64,000 bases of DNA from Streptomyces mangrovi (GCF_900114215.1 NZ_FOSG01000005.1:332222-396221); one strand, 5' to 3'. Positions 34,621-43,162 are shown, numbered from the stretch's first letter. The notes: generated from the sequence alone by a model not told the origin. Program-made: numbers and translations.

Positions 34621-35487
34621 ATGCCCAACTCCCCTCTGACTCCGACGATCCGCCGCCGACGACTGGGCGCGGCACTCCGGCGCCTCCGCACCGACGCGGG
34701 CATGACCCTCGAAGCGGCTGCCACGGCCATGGGCTGGAAGAGCCCGAAACTCTCGAAGATCGAGAACGCCACCCAGGCCATCCACCCGTCGGACGTGAGC
34801 GCTCTGCTGACGGTGTACGGAGTCGATGACCCAACGGTCGTCGGCGCGCTGGAGGGCCTGGCGCGGGACGCCGGGAAGAGAGGCTGGTGGCAGACCTACA
34901 GCGGAGTCGTCTCGCCTTCCTACGCCGACTACATCTCTCTCGAAGCCGACGCCGAAGCGATTCACTCCTGGTCGCCGCTGGTCGTTCCCGGCCTGCTCCA
35001 GACAGCCGCCTACGCACGGGAAGTGATCGCGGGTGTGACGACCACCCGCACACCCGAGGAGGTGGCCGCACTGGCCGAGGTGAGGATGGCGCGTCAGTCC
35101 GTCCTCACCCGCCCCGGCTCGCCCCTGGAGCTATGGGCGGTCATCCATGAAGCGGCACTTCACCAGCGCTTCACCGTACGCCCGACGATCATGCGCGAGC
35201 AACTGCGGCGCCTGCTGGACACGGCTGACATCCCCAACATCACCGTGCAGTTGATGCCGCTGGACTCCACAGCTCATCCCGGCGTTCTGGGCAGCTTCAC
35301 GCTCAGCTCCTTCCCCTCCCCCATGCCGCCCGTCGTCCTGCTGGAGAACCTCAGCGGTGCGGCATACGTTGAGGGCGACGAAGCGACCCCCTTCGCCAAG
35401 GCTTTCGACCGCATCCGCGCGACGGCCCTGTCCGTGGAGGACTCGCTCGCGAGGATCGCCGAGATGGAAGAGGGACACCGGAGATGA
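34621..35487 (+). CDS. HTH (XRE) / DUF5753 transcriptional regulator (copy B)
   Basis: This 288-aa protein has an XRE HTH at residues 13-70 (LRRLRTDAGMTLEAAATAMG, then PKLSKIENATQAIHP) and DUF5753 (WSPLVVPGLLQTAAYAREVI; WAVIHEAALHQRF; ITVQLMPLDSTAHPGVLGSF). It differs clearly in sequence from copy A although the layout is the same, so the two are paralogues rather than a recent duplicate. Its stop overlaps the next gene's ATG (ATGA). Confidence 0.9.
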   Translation: MPNSPLTPTIRRRRLGAALRRLRTDAGMTLEAAATAMGWKSPKLSKIENATQAIHPSDVSALLTVYGVDDPTVVGALEGLARDAGKRGWWQTYSGVVSPSYADYISLEADAEAIHSWSPLVVPGLLQTAAYAREVIAGVTTTRTPEEVAALAEVRMARQSVLTRPGSPLELWAVIHEAALHQRFTVRPTIMREQLRRLLDTADIPNITVQLMPLDSTAHPGVLGSFTLSSFPSPMPPVVLLENLSGAAYVEGDEATPFAKAFDRIRATALSVEDSLARIAEMEEGHRR

Positions 35488-35705
35488 CCGACCCCAAGGC
35501 AGAGCTCTACGCATACGACCTGACGGGCGCCATATGGCGGAAGTCTTCGGCCAGCGGAGCCGAACACGACTGCGTGGAGGTCACCGACCTACCCGGCGGC
35601 GGCAAGGCCGTACGCGACTCCAAGCGGCCCGACGCCGCTCCCCTGCGCTACACAGCCTCCGAGTGGGAGGCGTTCCGGCAGAGGGTTATCGCCGGGGAGC
35701 TTTGA
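35484..35705 (+). CDS. DUF397 domain protein (copy B)
   Basis: This 73-aa protein has GAIWRKSSASGAEHDCVEVTDL, AVRDSKRPDAAPLRYTASEWEAFRQRV (in parts), the usual DUF397 blocks. It is coupled to the HTH/DUF5753 gene by ATGA. A second, decayed DUF397 3' end lies 190 nt downstream. Confidence 0.88.
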   Translation: MTDPKAELYAYDLTGAIWRKSSASGAEHDCVEVTDLPGGGKAVRDSKRPDAAPLRYTASEWEAFRQRVIAGEL

Positions 35706-35891
35706 CCGGCGGCATCTTTCTGTCAGAGCGGGCGTCGGTTCCAGAAGCAGGGCTGTTCGTCCACTCCCGTGTCAACGGGTTGTCCGCCGGTTCGCTGCCG
35801 GAGTCCGCCCACGCACTGAACACGGACATGCCCGAGCCCTTCGAGCTTCTCAGGGCACCGGCCTGCGCCCCGCCCGGCGCTGCCGCTTTTC

Positions 35892-35948
35892 GTGTCTCCC
35901 GCCGTTTGGTCGGCCTTCACCACCCAGAAGCGGTCTTACGTCCGTGAA
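35892..35948 (+). pseudogene. 3' remnant of a second DUF397 gene
   Basis: The 19 codons from 35892 read VSPAVWSAFTTQKRSYVRE, matching the end of the copy A DUF397 protein (VSPAAWSAFTTHAAGSRP). The surrounding DNA also aligns (11792-11878 with 35892-35977). No start or upstream domain is visible, so only the tail survives. Confidence 0.6.
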
Positions 35949-35977
35949 CCTGCGAACGGCTGGTGGGGCGGCGCGTA
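35892..35977. repeat. Direct repeat of DUF397 tail and palindrome arm (partner 11792-11878)
   Basis: About 86 nt align in the same orientation with 11792-11878. The first arm of the 48-nt palindrome is retained almost exactly (35954-35977) but the second arm is lost. Confidence 0.7.
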
Positions 35978-35989
35978 CACGCCGCTCCG

Positions 35990-36130
35990 ACGGTACGCCT
36001 CCGTGAAGGTTCGAGCTCCGCTCGCCAGCAGTCGGGGCTGTCCGCGTCGACGCGCTCTACGTAGGCGTCCAGGAGGTAGTGGCCCTTCTCCCCTGGTACA
36101 CGTGCCGACCAGGAGTGCCCTGCCGATGCA
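35990..36130 (-). pseudogene. Fragment of a lipoprotein gene related to 12653-13183
   Basis: On the minus strand one frame reads EKGHYLLDAYVERVDADSPD and then WRAELE, followed by a shifted FTEAY. This matches GKEGHYILDVSVERF, WREELE and FAEAY of the lipoprotein at 12653-13183. DNA from 35993 to 36129 aligns with 12692-12828 in the same orientation. Neither end of the gene is present. Confidence 0.65.
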
Positions 36131-36228
36131 GCGACTCACCGACGACCCCGTTGGCACCCGCTGTCACCGCGTGCGTACCTTATGTTTCCGGCTCGACCGC
36201 AGGAAGCCGTAGGGGGAGGACAACACGG

Positions 36229-36687
36229 ATGTCGTTCGACGACGAGTGGAACCGGCTGGTGACGGCCGCGGAGGAGCGCAAGGCCACACAGACGCGGCTG
36301 AACCAGCTCGACGGCGGGGGCGGCCGGGGCAAGAGCGCCGACTCCTCGCACGGTGAACTGACCGTGAAGCAGAAAGACCTGGCGGCCATCGGAGACGCGG
36401 CGTTCAGACTGCGCGAGCGGCTGATCAAGGACGGTGACCGCGCCCGGGCCAGCGGCTACGCGGCGGCCGCCGCCCTGAGCCGGGACTTCGAGATCGGCAG
36501 TGCTCTGGACTACGTCACGACCCGGTGGCGAGACCAGCTTCGGACCCTCACCGACGCCTGCGGCCACATCTCCAACCACCTGGAATACAGCGACAAGGCC
36601 CATGCCGACAACGAGCAGCACATCAGCGGCCTCTTCAACAGCCTCACCCACCTGAACGAAGGCTTTGACGAGAGGACCCAGCGCTGA
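36229..36687 (+). CDS. Small helical partner protein of WXG-type cassette 2
   Basis: This 152-aa protein, from ATG 36229 with AGGGGGAGGA 8 nt before it, is the same length as the cassette 1 protein and shares its landmarks: SFDDEWNRLVTAAEERKATQ, a Gly-rich hinge, LTVKQKDLAAIGDAAFRL and ACGHISNHLEYS. The stop and the start of the large gene overlap by one base (TGATG). It is probably a WXG100-type partner for the large protein; there is no signal peptide. Confidence 0.75.
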   Translation: MSFDDEWNRLVTAAEERKATQTRLNQLDGGGGRGKSADSSHGELTVKQKDLAAIGDAAFRLRERLIKDGDRARASGYAAAAALSRDFEIGSALDYVTTRWRDQLRTLTDACGHISNHLEYSDKAHADNEQHISGLFNSLTHLNEGFDERTQR

Positions 36688-38864
36688 TGGACTTCGACGC
36701 CCTGCTCTACGCCGACTTCTCCAAGCTGAACACGGCCGTCGATGACTGGTCGGACATGGTCGGCCGCCTCAAGGACCTGGAGGAGGAGGCCAAGTCCGAT
36801 CTCAAGGCGAAGGCGCTGAAGGCCGACTGGACCGGCAGCAACGCCGATGTGACCCGCGAGTTCATCGAGAAGACCGCCGGTGAGTTCACCGACGCCCACA
36901 CCCAGGCCACCTCCATCCGCAACATCCTCAAGGACACCCGTGACGAGCTGGTGGAGTACCGCAGGCAGCTCAAGGAGGCCATCGAGCGCGGCACGGCGAA
37001 GAACCTGACGGTGCGGGGCACCGGTGACGGCGGCTTCACCGTCACCGTGAACGTCCACCCCGACCGTGCGGCCGAGGACACCGGAGTCCCCGAGCGCAGC
37101 CCTCAGGACGCTACCGATCTGCGCGACGAGATCCGGGGCATCCTCAAGAAAGCCCGCAACAGCGACACCACCGCGGCCAAGGTCCTGCGGGCCCTCGTGG
37201 ATCAGTCGGACTACGGATTCTCCGACGGATACTACAAAGACCGCGACTCCGCCGCCGAGGCCATCAGAACAGCCGAGAAGATGGCGAAGATCGTCCGGAA
37301 GGGCGATCCCTCACTGGAGGAACTGGCGAGCCTCGACCACAGCCTTGAGAAGTACGCCGACGACCCCCTCTTCGCCGACAGGTTCGCATCCCGGTCCGGT
37401 GGCAAGGAGACACTCCAGTTCTGGAGCAACGTCACGTCCACCCATGCCGGCGCCCGGGGCGACGACCTCGAGATGCTCAAAAGCCTTCAGGAGAACATGA
37501 GCGTCACGCTGGCCACCGCCACGCAATCCGACAGCATCGGGATGCAGCGCTGGGAGAAAGAGGTGATGAGGGAGGGCAACACGGCGTTCCGCGGTGATCC
37601 GATGAAGGGTCTGACCGGTCCTCTGGGGCTCCAGGTCATGAGCAGCCTCATGGGCCACGGAAGCTTCGACAGCAAGTTCCTCGACGAGTACGGGAAACTG
37701 GTCTGGGAGAAGGACCGGAGTACCGCACTGGGGCCGGGACACACCAAAGAGGTCTGGGAGAACCACGGCTACTTCGACCTTGTCTTCGGGAAGGGTGACG
37801 GACAGGACCCGGTCAACGGGTTCATGAACGCCTTGTCCCACAACCCTGACGCCGCGGAATCCTTCTTCAAGGACAAAACCCATACCGAGCATATGCTCGA
37901 AAGCACGAAGAACACCGACCGCGGGACGCCTGTGTCACGGGCGCTGGAAGCGGCCGTGACAGGAGTTCCGCACGGCGGTGAGGTCCCTGCCGAGCCCATC
38001 CCTCACAGCAGGGATCAGGTGGAGATCGTCAAGAACGTGATGCACGTGATCGCGGAGCCGGGCGGAGAGAAACTGGTCGACGAAGCCACGGGGGAGAGCC
38101 TGGGGCACATCGCTGCCGCATATATGCCGGAGATCAACCGCGCGATTGCGGGAAGAGGCGCAGAGACGATCTTCATCACGAACAGCGAGGCCCCCAATGA
38201 GCTAAGTCAGTCCGACGCGTACAGGTTCCTCTACAACTTGGCGAAAGATGACGACGCGTACGCCTCCGTGATCTACGGGCAGAATATCTACACCAGCAGT
38301 TCGATCGAGGCACATATCGCCAATCCGGACTTCTACGACGGCACCACCAAGGATGCAATAGGCACTATCGCCAAGAACTCCGGGATCATTGAAGGGGTGA
38401 TGGCCAACTCTCGCCAGGACATAGAGATAGGAAACTCCGTCGAGCGCGACGAGAAGACGAACAAGGCGTTCGAGCAGCAGGGGGAATTTTTCAAGACCGT
38501 GGTTTCCACCGCCACAGCCGTTGGCGCGGCAGCACTCGTTCCGCAAACCCTCGCAGGCCAGGTCGCGGCCGCAGCGGCAAGTTCGTTCTTCGCCGGAACT
38601 GCCGCCATCAGGATCGACCACATCTACGAGGGTCGCCAGATGGACGGAACCGACGAGGCGATCTACCGGAGCAGCCAAGGTTTTTTCAATGCGGAGGAAT
38701 CCGGCACGAAATCCATACAGGATGCCGCCGACCATGCCCTGGAAAAACATGATTCAGATCTCCCTCCGGATGACATGAAGAACTTCATCCGGAAAGAATT
38801 CAAGGATGGCTGGGTCAACAGTGACAGCCTCCTGGAAAGCTCAACCAAGCGCCCCAGCCCGTGA
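36687..38864 (+). CDS. Large WXG100-like protein of cassette 2 (DUF6571-like)
   Basis: This 725-aa paralogue of the 688-aa protein in cassette 1 has W48-T-G (KADWTGSNADVTREFIEKT) in an N-terminal helical hairpin. Shared blocks include VMSSLMGHGSFDSKFLDEYG, DPVNGFMNALSHNPDAAESF and long charged helices. The C-terminus differs: hydrophobic segments around residues 600-640 (VSTATAVGAAALV, QVAAAAASSFFAGTAA) are followed by a charged tail. Base composition becomes noticeably less GC-rich after about 38150, roughly where the homology to cassette 1 stops. This would fit a shared delivery trunk with an exchanged effector end, as in polymorphic toxins. No catalytic motif is recognised. Confidence 0.72.
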   Translation: MDFDALLYADFSKLNTAVDDWSDMVGRLKDLEEEAKSDLKAKALKADWTGSNADVTREFIEKTAGEFTDAHTQATSIRNILKDTRDELVEYRRQLKEAIERGTAKNLTVRGTGDGGFTVTVNVHPDRAAEDTGVPERSPQDATDLRDEIRGILKKARNSDTTAAKVLRALVDQSDYGFSDGYYKDRDSAAEAIRTAEKMAKIVRKGDPSLEELASLDHSLEKYADDPLFADRFASRSGGKETLQFWSNVTSTHAGARGDDLEMLKSLQENMSVTLATATQSDSIGMQRWEKEVMREGNTAFRGDPMKGLTGPLGLQVMSSLMGHGSFDSKFLDEYGKLVWEKDRSTALGPGHTKEVWENHGYFDLVFGKGDGQDPVNGFMNALSHNPDAAESFFKDKTHTEHMLESTKNTDRGTPVSRALEAAVTGVPHGGEVPAEPIPHSRDQVEIVKNVMHVIAEPGGEKLVDEATGESLGHIAAAYMPEINRAIAGRGAETIFITNSEAPNELSQSDAYRFLYNLAKDDDAYASVIYGQNIYTSSSIEAHIANPDFYDGTTKDAIGTIAKNSGIIEGVMANSRQDIEIGNSVERDEKTNKAFEQQGEFFKTVVSTATAVGAAALVPQTLAGQVAAAAASSFFAGTAAIRIDHIYEGRQMDGTDEAIYRSSQGFFNAEESGTKSIQDAADHALEKHDSDLPPDDMKNFIRKEFKDGWVNSDSLLESSTKRPSP

Positions 38865-38884
38865 GACTTACAGAGGAACCAAAA

Positions 38885-39508
38885 ATGAAGAAGGAAAGCA
38901 AGGATGCACTTCTGGTCACTGCTTTGATCGCGGGGATTTCCGTTGTCGGCTTCCTAGGGTATCGGGAAATATTTCTGGACGGCGTAGAGGATCTGCCGGA
39001 CAGTGTATGCGACTCTGTAGTCGACACTTCAATCGCCGAAAGGGTGCTGCCGAGCACGAGGAAAGTGACCGTGCACACCACTCAAGGCAGGCCGGGGGAT
39101 GACATCATATTCAGTTGCTCTCTGATAACGGAAGAGGAGAGCATCCTTTCCGCCAGGGCGGAGATGATAAAAAACAGCCGGGAATCCTGGCGCAACTACC
39201 ATGCGGAAAACAAAGACGGGAAGGCTGTTGACCTGACTGGTGGGATAGAGGCCACTTCCTGGCCCAGAGACGCGAGCATCTACATCCCCTGCACGCCTCC
39301 GGACCCCGAGGAGGGTGTGGGTTCGCAGCCGTATGCGCTGATCGTGACGGCGGGCATGTTCAGCGAGAGCCGGGCCTCGGGAGACGAACTCCGGCAGGCG
39401 ATCGTGGACATCGGCTTCCAGGTTGCCGAACGCGCCTACGAGGTGGCCGAGTGCAAGGAGAAGACCGACTTCCCTCCCCGTCCTCCACGGGCGGTCTCAT
39501 CGCGGTGA
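38885..39508 (+). CDS. Membrane-anchored third gene of WXG-type cassette 2
   Basis: This 207-aa protein has one N-terminal membrane segment (about residues 9-27, LLVTALIAGISVVGFLGYRE) and an exported domain with conserved Cys (SVCDSVVDTSIAERVLPSTR, IIFSCSLI, IYIPCTPP). The pattern VC-ID-LLP-DD-C-PCT parallels the lipoprotein at 12653-13183, with a membrane anchor in place of a lipobox. Codons are relatively A/T-rich in the first two thirds. GAGGA precedes ATG 38885. The stop overlaps the next frame by GTGA. Function unknown; possibly immunity or a receptor for the large protein. Confidence 0.7.
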   Translation: MKKESKDALLVTALIAGISVVGFLGYREIFLDGVEDLPDSVCDSVVDTSIAERVLPSTRKVTVHTTQGRPGDDIIFSCSLITEEESILSARAEMIKNSRESWRNYHAENKDGKAVDLTGGIEATSWPRDASIYIPCTPPDPEEGVGSQPYALIVTAGMFSESRASGDELRQAIVDIGFQVAERAYEVAECKEKTDFPPRPPRAVSSR

Positions 39509-39800
39509 GAACGCAAGGCCCGGCTCGCGCGCGGAGTGCCGTCCTCCTACTGGTGCCGGCGCACGCGGTGGCGGGCTACCTCCTCTTCCTGGCGTACATG
39601 TCCGGGACCGCCAATCCGTGGGAGCCGGACGCCGCCGCCCACTCCGGTTTCACAGCGGGGCCGGCGCTGCTGGCCACCGGTGTCTGCGCCTGCTGACCTG
39701 GAGGTTCGTGAGAGCCGGGCGCCTGCGCCGGTGGTGGTACGCGCTCCCCGTGCTCCCGAACCTGGCCGCACTGCTGCGGCTGACCGTCCTCGCACCTTGA
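39505..39800 (+). pseudogene. Frameshifted small membrane protein gene
   Basis: From GTG 39505 (GTGA overlap with the previous gene) the frame reads VRTQGPARARSAVLLLVPAH, AVAGYLLFLAYMSG and HSGFTAGPALLATGVCAC before TGA at 39694-39696. A one-base loss near 39687 relative to the 15.9-kb copy explains the stop; the next frame continues LLTWRFVRAGRLRRWWYALP and LLRLTVLAP to 39800. The intact protein would have about 98 residues and three membrane segments. Sequencing error is the alternative to real decay. Confidence 0.65.
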
Positions 39801-39803
39801 GGT
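39633..39803. repeat. Direct repeat, 3' part of island module, copy B (partner 15895-16066)
   Basis: Same orientation and nearly colinear with 15895-16066; contains the frameshifted membrane-gene tail. Confidence 0.75.
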
Positions 39804-40045
39804 CAGTGCCGAAGGTGCCTTACGGGCCACCGTGCCGCAAGGTGATCGCCTGACGGCGCTGATCCGTCCTCTGCTCTGCCGCCGCCCTGTTCCCGGCGGT
39901 GGGTCGGTGCCGCCACAGGCGGCCTGGAAGGTCCCGTACGGGTCACGATCCGCGCCCGGCTTGGCCCCGGGCGGGCCGCGTGATGTGAGATGGGGGTGGA
40001 ACACCCGTACGGGACGAACGAGACCGGAGACGGCGAAGGGCAGAC
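39801..40045. other. Non-coding gap between island module B and SPFH operon
   Basis: Contains the 32-nt repeat and the presumed promoter of the SPFH pair; no gene is seen. Confidence 0.5.
39927..39958. repeat. 32-nt direct repeat, copy B (partner 16091-16122)
   Basis: Identical to 16091-16122 except one base. It marks the right-hand limit of detectable similarity between the two island modules, about 90 nt before the SPFH operon. Confidence 0.8.
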
Positions 40046-41815
40046 GTGGCACGAACCCAGGACATGCGCAGAATCGCACAGTCGGTGGCCCAGGGGGCCG
40101 ATCCGCGGGCCGTGGCCGAGGAGGAGCTGCGCCGGCGACGGCGCGGCGGGGCCGGAGGCGGCGAGGGCGGCGGGAACGCCGAGGGCGGCTCCCGTCAGGA
40201 GGCCCCCTCCCAGCAGGACGGCATCGACCCCGCAGACTTCCCCGCCGCGCGGGAGCAGGGCGGCTCCATCGCCACCGTCATGACGCAGCAGACCGTTCCG
40301 CTGGCGGAGGCCGGGGAGGCGCTCAACCGCAGCGAGCAGCGGCGCGAGGGGGGTGGGCCGGTGCACGCCATCTGCCCGATGGTGCTCCCGCGCGGACGCT
40401 CCCTGCTGAGCATGCTCCCGGTGCTCATGCTGCTGCTGGTGGGCTTCGTGGGCTCCTTGACGGTGTCCGCCGTCGGCGGCAGCGCGCTGACCAACCCCCT
40501 GTTCGGCCTGCACTACTGGGTGCTTTCGGTGCTGGCCGTGGCCTTCGTGTGGTGGCGGCAGGGCATGGTGATGGTGCCGGACGGCTGCCAGGCGCTGATC
40601 ACCCGCTTCGGGAAGCTGGAGCAGGTGGTCGGCCCCGGCCGGGTGATCCTGCTGAACCCGTGGAAGCGGGTGTCGTACATCCTCAACACCACCCGCGAGT
40701 ACCCGTTCAACGCGCCGGTGCGCGAGGCTCCGACCCGCAGCGGGGTGAAGGCCTCGATCGACCTGTTCATCCAGTTCCGGATCAACGACCCGGTGGAGTT
40801 CGTCTACACCCTCGGCGCGGTCCGCGGCTTCGAGGAGAAGCTGAGCAACGCGGTCAGCGAGACCATCCGCAGCCTGATCTACGAGCAGGAGGCCGCGGGC
40901 ATCTACGACATGGTCGGCGAGGACACCGGCCGGCTCCTGGAGCAGCTCAACCAGCAGTTCCAGCCGGCGGTGGAGCTGACCAACGCCAACATCACGCACG
41001 CCGAGCCCTCCGACCGCAACTACCGCATGGACCTGGCGGCCCCGGAGATGGTGCGGGTCGCCAAGGAGGCCTACACCCACGAGTACGCGCTCCAGCTCCG
41101 CAAGGAGCAGGACGAGGGCGACCTCACCAAGGAGCTGGCCGGTCTCCAGGAGACGTTCTCCGCGATCCAGGCGGAGATCGCCCAGTACCAGGCCCAGATG
41201 GACACCGCCGTCGAGCGGGAGACCAACCGGGCCCAGGCGCTGGCCCGGCAGCGCTATGTGCAGGCCGAGTCGGAGGCGAAGGCCAACGCCGCGCTGCTGG
41301 AGGCGCAGGCCCTGGACATCCGCGCGGTGACCGCCGCCGAGGCCCCGGAGATCCTGGAGTACCGCTACCGGCAGCAGATGCTCGACACCCTGGAGCAGGT
41401 GGCCGACCACCTGCCGCAGCTGGTGCGGGTCGGCGGCGCGGAGGATGCCGACGGCACGGCCGGGGTCGACTTCCTGCGGCTGGCCCGGGAGATGATCGGC
41501 GAGCACGGCACGGAGCTGTTCACGGACGCCGACATGGCCGCCGTCCGCACCCGGCTGCGGGAGGTCTCCGAGCGCATCGAACGGCGCCAGGAGGAGATCC
41601 GCGCCCTGCTGGAGGAGGAGCGGCCGACCGTGCCGGCCGGGAGCGCGGCGGCTTCCGTGGGCACGGAGGCCGCGACCCCGGAAGCGCCCGGCGGGGAGTC
41701 CGGGGCGCCCGGCGGGGAGTCCGGGCCGTCCTCAGCATCCGAAGCACCCGGGGCGCCCGCGGCACCTGAAGCATCCGCGGCGTCCGGCGACGACACCGAG
41801 GAGGCCGCGCAGTGA
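40046..41815 (+). CDS. SPFH/band-7 domain membrane protein, first of pair
   Basis: This 589-aa protein has an Arg/Gly-rich N-terminal region, two hydrophobic segments (about 117-165; LLSMLPVLMLLLVGFVGSL and YWVLSVLAVAFVWW), then an SPFH domain (MVMVPDGCQALITRFGKLEQ, ASIDLFIQFRINDPVEFVYT), a coiled coil rich in Glu/Gln/Ala (QALARQRYVQAESEAKANAA), and an acidic low-complexity tail with an 18-19 nt tandem duplication at 41690-41730. GTG 40046 follows GAAGGG. It overlaps the next gene by GTGA. HflK/HflC or prohibitin-like heteromers are the obvious comparison, which would place it in a large membrane ring. Specific role unknown. Confidence 0.83.
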   Translation: MARTQDMRRIAQSVAQGADPRAVAEEELRRRRRGGAGGGEGGGNAEGGSRQEAPSQQDGIDPADFPAAREQGGSIATVMTQQTVPLAEAGEALNRSEQRREGGGPVHAICPMVLPRGRSLLSMLPVLMLLLVGFVGSLTVSAVGGSALTNPLFGLHYWVLSVLAVAFVWWRQGMVMVPDGCQALITRFGKLEQVVGPGRVILLNPWKRVSYILNTTREYPFNAPVREAPTRSGVKASIDLFIQFRINDPVEFVYTLGAVRGFEEKLSNAVSETIRSLIYEQEAAGIYDMVGEDTGRLLEQLNQQFQPAVELTNANITHAEPSDRNYRMDLAAPEMVRVAKEAYTHEYALQLRKEQDEGDLTKELAGLQETFSAIQAEIAQYQAQMDTAVERETNRAQALARQRYVQAESEAKANAALLEAQALDIRAVTAAEAPEILEYRYRQQMLDTLEQVADHLPQLVRVGGAEDADGTAGVDFLRLAREMIGEHGTELFTDADMAAVRTRLREVSERIERRQEEIRALLEEERPTVPAGSAAASVGTEAATPEAPGGESGAPGGESGPSSASEAPGAPAAPEASAASGDDTEEAAQ

Positions 41816-43128
41816 GCGCCGTATCCACCGCCCGCAGGTCGGTCATCTCCGAGGCCGTGGCCCCCTGGAGCGAGATCGCCCAGCTGCTGCGCGGCGGCGA
41901 GGCGGGCACCCTGGTCCCGGTCATCATCCCCCGCCAGCGCCGCCGGCTGTGGTGGCTGCTGCCGCTGTGGCTGGGGGTGTTCGCGCTGCTGACCGGCGTC
42001 CTGCTGAGCGCGGGCGACTCCGACGGGCTGACCGGCGCCGCCCGTGACTCCCTGGCGGTGTTCTCCTACGTTCTGGGCGTGCTCGCACTGCTGGTCGGGG
42101 GGCTGTGGTGGTGGCGCTCCTCGATCGTGGAGATCGAGCAGGGCACCAACGGGGTCCTGACCCGCTACGGCGCGGTCACCCGCACCCTGGACCCCGGCCG
42201 CCACTATCTGTGGCACCCGTGGTCGCGGGTGGAGTTCGTGGTGGACACCGCCACCGAGATCCCCTACTCGGCCCCGGTGATGGCCTGCCCGACCCAGGAG
42301 AACGTGCCGCTGCGGTCGATCGAGTTCTTCCTGAAGTTCCGCATCACCGACGCGGTGCTGTTCGTGCGGACCATCGGCGCGGGCAACTTCGACCTGGTGC
42401 TCTCCAGCGCGGTGCAGGACGCCATCCGGCAGCGGGCGCGCCAGATGCGCACCGAGCGGGCCTACGACCTGCGGGGCTCGGACGTGGCCGACATGCAGGA
42501 GCTGCTCAACCGCCAGCTCTCCCGCTACGGGGTGCGCATCACCGGCTGCAACATCCCCGACGTGCAGCTCCCGGCCCAGTACCAGCAGCACCTGGCCACC
42601 CGTGAGCGGGTCGCCAAGGAGCGCGCCGCGTACGACCAGGAGTGGGGCCTTACCCGCAAGCGCCGCATCGACAGCCTCCAGATGGACATCGAGCGGGCGA
42701 AGAAGGTGCGCGACGCGCGCATCGTCGAGGTGAAGGCCGCCCTGAACCGGGCCCGCGAGGAGGTGGCCCAGCTCCTGGAGGAGCAGGAGACCAACGCGCA
42801 GCGGGTGCGGTTCGAGATCGAGACCCGCGGGCGCAGCGGTCTGATCGCCGCCGAGAACGAGGCCCGCGCCCAGCGGCGGCTGGCCCAGGCGTACCGCGAC
42901 AACCGGGCAGTCCTCCAGTACGAGCTGGCCCGCCGCCGGCTGGAGGTCGGCGCGGCCCTGGCCGGCAGCGCGCCGCGGCCGGTCGTGGTGCGCACCGACG
43001 GCGCGGGCGGCGGCGACACCTCGGCGCTGTCCACGCTGCTGACGGCCCAGCTGCTGCCGCGGCTGGCGGCCCTGCCGCCGGCGGACCCGGCGCCGCGGTC
43101 CGCAGGAGCGGCCGACGGCGAGGGCTGA
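41812..43128 (+). CDS. SPFH/band-7 domain membrane protein, second of pair
   Basis: This 438-aa protein is coupled to the previous one (GTGA). Two hydrophobic segments (LWWLLPLWLGVFALLTGVLL and LAVFSYVLGVLALLVGGLWWW, in parts) precede an SPFH domain (VEIEQGTNGVLTRYGAVTRT, SIEFFLKFRITDAVLFV) and a long charged coiled coil (AAYDQEWGLTRKRRIDSLQM onward). Length, order and coupling suggest an obligate hetero-oligomer with its neighbour. Two inverted repeats follow the stop. Confidence 0.83.
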   Translation: MSAVSTARRSVISEAVAPWSEIAQLLRGGEAGTLVPVIIPRQRRRLWWLLPLWLGVFALLTGVLLSAGDSDGLTGAARDSLAVFSYVLGVLALLVGGLWWWRSSIVEIEQGTNGVLTRYGAVTRTLDPGRHYLWHPWSRVEFVVDTATEIPYSAPVMACPTQENVPLRSIEFFLKFRITDAVLFVRTIGAGNFDLVLSSAVQDAIRQRARQMRTERAYDLRGSDVADMQELLNRQLSRYGVRITGCNIPDVQLPAQYQQHLATRERVAKERAAYDQEWGLTRKRRIDSLQMDIERAKKVRDARIVEVKAALNRAREEVAQLLEEQETNAQRVRFEIETRGRSGLIAAENEARAQRRLAQAYRDNRAVLQYELARRRLEVGAALAGSAPRPVVVRTDGAGGGDTSALSTLLTAQLLPRLAALPPADPAPRSAGAADGEG

Positions 43129-43162
43129 GCCCCGTCCGTCCTGCCCCGCCCGGCTCCGGCCG

